From the NCBI GenBank assembly GCA_025355835.1, contig JANXYW010000261.1, forward strand, positions 1 through 8,033: a DNA stretch of 8,033 bases. Direction: 5' to 3'. Below the pieces are notes generated by a model. The model had not been told where the DNA came from and made no database searches. It was given only the letters and a program-made list of their open reading frames with translations. The stretch is from Chloroflexota bacterium (lineage in GTDB: Bacteria; Chloroflexota; Dehalococcoidia; DSTF01; JACRBR01). Both the position numbers and the translations under genes were made by a program. Below, in pieces: positions 6,084 through 8,033 of the stretch. The first letter of the stretch is position 1, and each line of letters starts with the position of its first letter.

Positions 6084-6841
6084 GGCGTCGGTGTCGGCGC
6101 GGCCACCGTCGCCGATGCCGTGGGTGTAACGCTAGCGATAGCGGACGGTGTGGCGGTTGAGGCCGAAGCCGGCAGCACTTCAAACACCGTGGGCATCGAA
6201 TAGCTGACGACGTGCCCATCGGGCGCGAGTTGTTCTTCTCGCAGCGGGAGGAAGGACATTTTGTCGATGTAGCTGCGGCTCGTCGTGGTCTGGATCAGAA
6301 ACACGGGGTTACCGTCCAGCATCTGTCCGACCTGCACCTTGTCGGAGGGTGTGAGCAACGAAGCGACACGCTGGAGCCCCATCTCGATCTTGGTACGCCA
6401 GGTGTCGGCCGTCATCGCGCTTACGTTGTTGAGGCTGGTGACGGTTTCGCCCGACGCCAGATCCGTGGTGACCAGGTTGCCGCCCACCAGCTCCGTGCGC
6501 TGATAGACATGGCCGTCTTCCCCGCGCTTCACGCCGGAGTATGCGCTGATATGCCCCGAGCTGTCGAAGGTGATGGAGCCTTCGCTGATGGTGATGTCGG
6601 GGACGGCGAAGGCAGTGGTGCTCTTGGAGGCTCCCTCTTGAAAGCTCGTAGAGACGCTGTGCAGCGTCGTGTTTGGTCCAAGCGCGGCAAGCACTTTCGC
6701 CTGTTCGATCTTTGCTTTCTGCACGATGCCGGTGGCGGATTCCGTGGTCGCGGCACCGCGCCTGCTCCACGCAATACCGACAACGATGCCGACGACCAGT
6801 GTGGCGAGGATGATGCCTAGAAAAACTCTCGATGATCGCAT
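6080..6841 (-). CDS. Membrane-anchored extracytoplasmic protein, possible LolA/RseB-like domain, Thr/Pro-rich tail (cassette 1, second gene)
   Basis: This 253-residue protein has one membrane helix at residues 6-25 with Arg before and Arg-Arg after it. A helical linker (36-55) follows, then a beta-rich domain at about 57-224 and a Thr/Ala/Pro tail (225-253) ending TPTP. Residues 110-126 and the strand pattern around YIDKMSFLPLREEQ (191-204) are shared with the paralogue at 3385-4125. The segment looks like the strand after the hydrophobic cavity of LolA/RseB-fold proteins, which bind lipids or lipoproteins outside the inner membrane; this is an inference from visual pattern. The ATG has a good AAGGAAGG site and lies 12 nt after the stop of the preceding gene. 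With no cytoplasmic domain beyond a few residues, it cannot act as an anti-sigma factor by itself. Confidence 0.8.
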   Translation of the reverse strand: MRSSRVFLGIILATLVVGIVVGIAWSRRGAATTESATGIVQKAKIEQAKVLAALGPNTTLHSVSTSFQEGASKSTTAFAVPDITISEGSITFDSSGHISAYSGVKRGEDGHVYQRTELVGGNLVTTDLASGETVTSLNNVSAMTADTWRTKIEMGLQRVASLLTPSDKVQVGQMLDGNPVFLIQTTTSRSYIDKMSFLPLREEQLAPDGHVVSYSMPTVFEVLPASASTATPSAIASVTPTASATVAAPTPTP

Positions 6842-6853
6842 AGCGTGCCTTCC

Positions 6854-7537
6854 TTAAAACGTGGTGCCGGGCTGGTCGAAGCAGTTGGGCGTGTTGGTGC
6901 CCACCGCCGGCCAGAGCGCGTAACAATGGACGTGTCCATCAACGGTGTTTGGACGTTTGATCAGATCGAAGACCGGCGGTGCGTCACTGCGCCAGTAGCC
7001 CCATGATTGGGCAAAGAGCACATGCCCGCCGATGCAGTGTAGAGGACTCTGGTCGTAGTACCCGACGCCGTAGGTCGTGAACGGCCTGGTGGGATTGGGG
7101 GCGCTGGAGCGAACTGTCCATACACATCCCACTTGATCGTGATCTGGGGCGTCACGTCGTCGATGCCGTTGCACAGTTCGCGCCCCTCATTGCGAGAGCC
7201 CACGACTTCAAGCACGTGATACGGCGAGGTGCGGACGCCCTCAACGACGACGTAGGAGAAGAAATTACCTGCGACGGGGAGGTCGTAACCGACGCGGGTC
7301 GTGTATCCGTCGAACAGGGCAGCGGGTTGCGCAGGTGGAGGCGTGGGCGTCGGACCACCACCACCGGGCGGTCCGCCACCACCACCGGGTGTGTCGCCGA
7401 AGCTGCCCGTATCAACACAGACTTGCCCGCCGCCGAAGGGGCTATCCGTGCAACAGGTCGCAGCGGTAAACACGACGCCGAGACTTACGAGAAACAGGGG
7501 GCAAGACTAGCATGTGGATACGCGTTCGTTTACGCAT
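6854..7537 (-). CDS. Gly-rich, four-cysteine secreted protein with signal peptide, two apparent frameshifts (cassette 1, first gene)
   Basis: With two single-base corrections this reads as a protein of 227 residues. The ATG at 7537 has AGGAAGG (7545-7551) at good distance and begins MRKRTRIHMLVLP; the next frame continues LFLVSLGVVFTAATCC, which together give a textbook signal peptide, possibly with a lipobox-like Cys. Then come GGG/CVDTGSFGD, the Gly-rich GGGGGPPGGGG, a Pro/Thr linker and a beta-rich core with four cysteines (ELC, LHC, VHC, NCF). The first shift lies at the five-C run 7497-7501 (one C too many), the second at the five-C run 7097-7101 (one C too few); they cancel out. Without correction only 6961-7473 (from a GTG) and 6854-7174 are open. 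Either these are sequencing errors, or the gene is decayed or phase-variable. It is the leading gene of the locus and sets the pattern for the two Gly-rich genes downstream. Confidence 0.65.
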
Positions 7538-7544
7538 TGCGGAA

Positions 7545-7551
7545 CCTTCCT
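7545..7551 (-). promoter_or_regulatory. Ribosome binding site of the first locus gene
   Basis: AGGAAGG on the minus strand stands 7 nt before the ATG at 7537. It supports that start over the internal GTG at 7473, which lies after the hydrophobic signal sequence. Confidence 0.7.
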
Positions 7552-7563
7552 CTTGGGAGGCCG

Positions 7564-7592
7564 ATCGTACCACCTGCCATCCGGTATGCCAA
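7564..7592 (-). promoter_or_regulatory. Likely extended -10 promoter of the minus-strand locus
   Basis: On the minus strand TTGGCA (7587-7592) matches five of six -35 positions, followed by a 17-bp spacer and TACGAT (7564-7569), four of six -10 positions including the key first, second and last bases. A TG precedes the -10 box by one base, the extended -10 motif. The leader to the ATG at 7537 would be about 20 nt. I see no other comparable promoter between the six genes, so they may form one transcript of about 4.2 kb. Confidence 0.6.
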
Positions 7593-7705
7593 GCCTCACG
7601 GAGGTGCATGTAGATGGGCAGCGTCAGCGTGCGATAGCGGAGCGACGTGAGACGCGCGAGGAGCAGCAGGAGCGGGCTGCAACGGCAGCGTTGGGGATGC
7701 TTTTG

Positions 7706-7855
7706 CTAGCCGTCCGCCTTGCTGGCGCTACTGGCGTGGCCAGCCGCCACCGTCGCTGGCGACGACGCGGGGAAGTACTCGGCGCCCTTGACCGTTGCCT
7801 CGCCGTCGGAGACGACGCTGATCTCGATCTCGCCGACCTTGAATGTGTTCGCCAT
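7706..7855 (-). pseudogene. Relic: N-terminus of a metallo-beta-lactamase-fold hydrolase
   Basis: The ATG at 7855, with GAGAG upstream, opens a frame of only 49 residues. The first 34 or so (MANTFKVGEIEISVVSDGEA... to YFPAS) look like the first two strands and the VSDG turn that open MBL-fold hydrolases of Chloroflexota and Actinobacteria. After YFPAS the sequence turns to low-complexity Ala/Ser and stops. The HxHxDH metal-binding motif, which would lie further on, is missing, so no active enzyme can be made. I read it as a truncated gene left behind at the edge of the locus. A small intact peptide gene is the alternative, but less likely. Confidence 0.6.
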
Positions 7856-7961
7856 CGTGAATCTCTCACGCGCGCATCGCCCTGGTCCTCGCCGCCCGCC
7901 GGAGACGAGAGTGATTCGGGCACCGTGCGTGGGTATCGAGCGGGCGGCGCAACCCAAACGC

Positions 7962-7981
7962 GGGCACAACAGGTTGCGCCC
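7962..7981. repeat. Diverged copy of the gggcgcaac palindrome
   Basis: gggcacaacaggttgcgccc followed by ctacagcgat and a ttcgccg block matches the array units at 41-527 with two changes in the left arm that weaken the palindrome. It shows that the array element is dispersed and places one copy beyond the minus-strand locus. The remaining stretch 7856-8033 shows no gene. Confidence 0.8.
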
Positions 7982-8033
7982 CTACAGCGATGCGGTCGCT
8001 TCGCCGTTGCTCGACTGGGCCTACGGGGACTTG

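Noticed and set aside
5764..6219. Minus-strand open frame of 151 codons over the joint
   Set aside because: Most of it is Arg/Pro-rich shadow of the two neighbouring genes; only the short hydrophobic stretch is interesting and is reported as a finding.
7586..7708. Plus-strand peptide with charged helix (QRQRAIAERRETREEQQERA), resembling the tail of Uma2-like nucleases
   Set aside because: It overlaps the locus promoter, lacks the body of any known domain and runs on antisense to the MBL relic. It may be a gene scrap, but coincidence cannot be excluded.

Overview
The window looks like a piece of a GC-rich environmental bacterial chromosome, most likely Chloroflexota (Dehalococcoidia-like). 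This is an inference from three things: the lipid-CoA enzymes, the Thr/Pro-rich linkers on secreted proteins, and the abundant palindromic intergenic repeats of the type gggcgcaac-gg-gttgcgccc followed by cctacag. No rRNA or marker gene is present to prove the phylum.

Layout. Positions 1-715 carry no convincing gene. They hold an array of about 155-bp direct repeats with two nested palindromes, partly bracketed by inverted copies of another element (93-140 and 667-714). Positions 839-3330 (+) hold two ordinary metabolic genes: an AMP-forming acyl-CoA synthetase and an enoyl-CoA hydratase/isomerase family protein, which would activate a carboxylic acid and act on the resulting acyl-CoA. Their 98-bp spacer contains short sequence repeats.

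Positions 7537-3385 (-) are the unusual part: six genes in one direction behind one plausible extended -10 promoter (7564-7592). They read as three consecutive two-gene cassettes. The first gene of each encodes a Gly-rich, Pro/Thr-linker protein with a core that contains exactly four cysteines. The second, 12-21 nt downstream, encodes a protein with one N-terminal membrane segment, an extracytoplasmic domain and a Thr/Pro-rich tail ending in Thr-Pro-stop. Two of these membrane proteins (6080-6841 and 3385-4125) are paralogues with a possible LolA/RseB-like fold; the third (4688-5407) resembles the chaperone part of SurA/foldases without a PPIase domain. The joints between cassettes share a 104-bp perfectly identical sequence (4556-4659 and 5949-6052) although the gene cores on either side do not match. 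I do not recognise this as a described system. My working hypothesis is a set of secreted, disulfide-bonded client proteins, each paired with a membrane-anchored chaperone-like partner, diversified by duplication and exchange of cores between conserved joints.

The first gene of the locus (6854-7537) is readable only with two compensating single-base frameshifts, each in a run of five C on the coding strand. Positions 7538-8033 hold the promoter, a relic of the N-terminus of a metallo-beta-lactamase-fold protein (7706-7855, -) and one diverged copy of the palindromic repeat.
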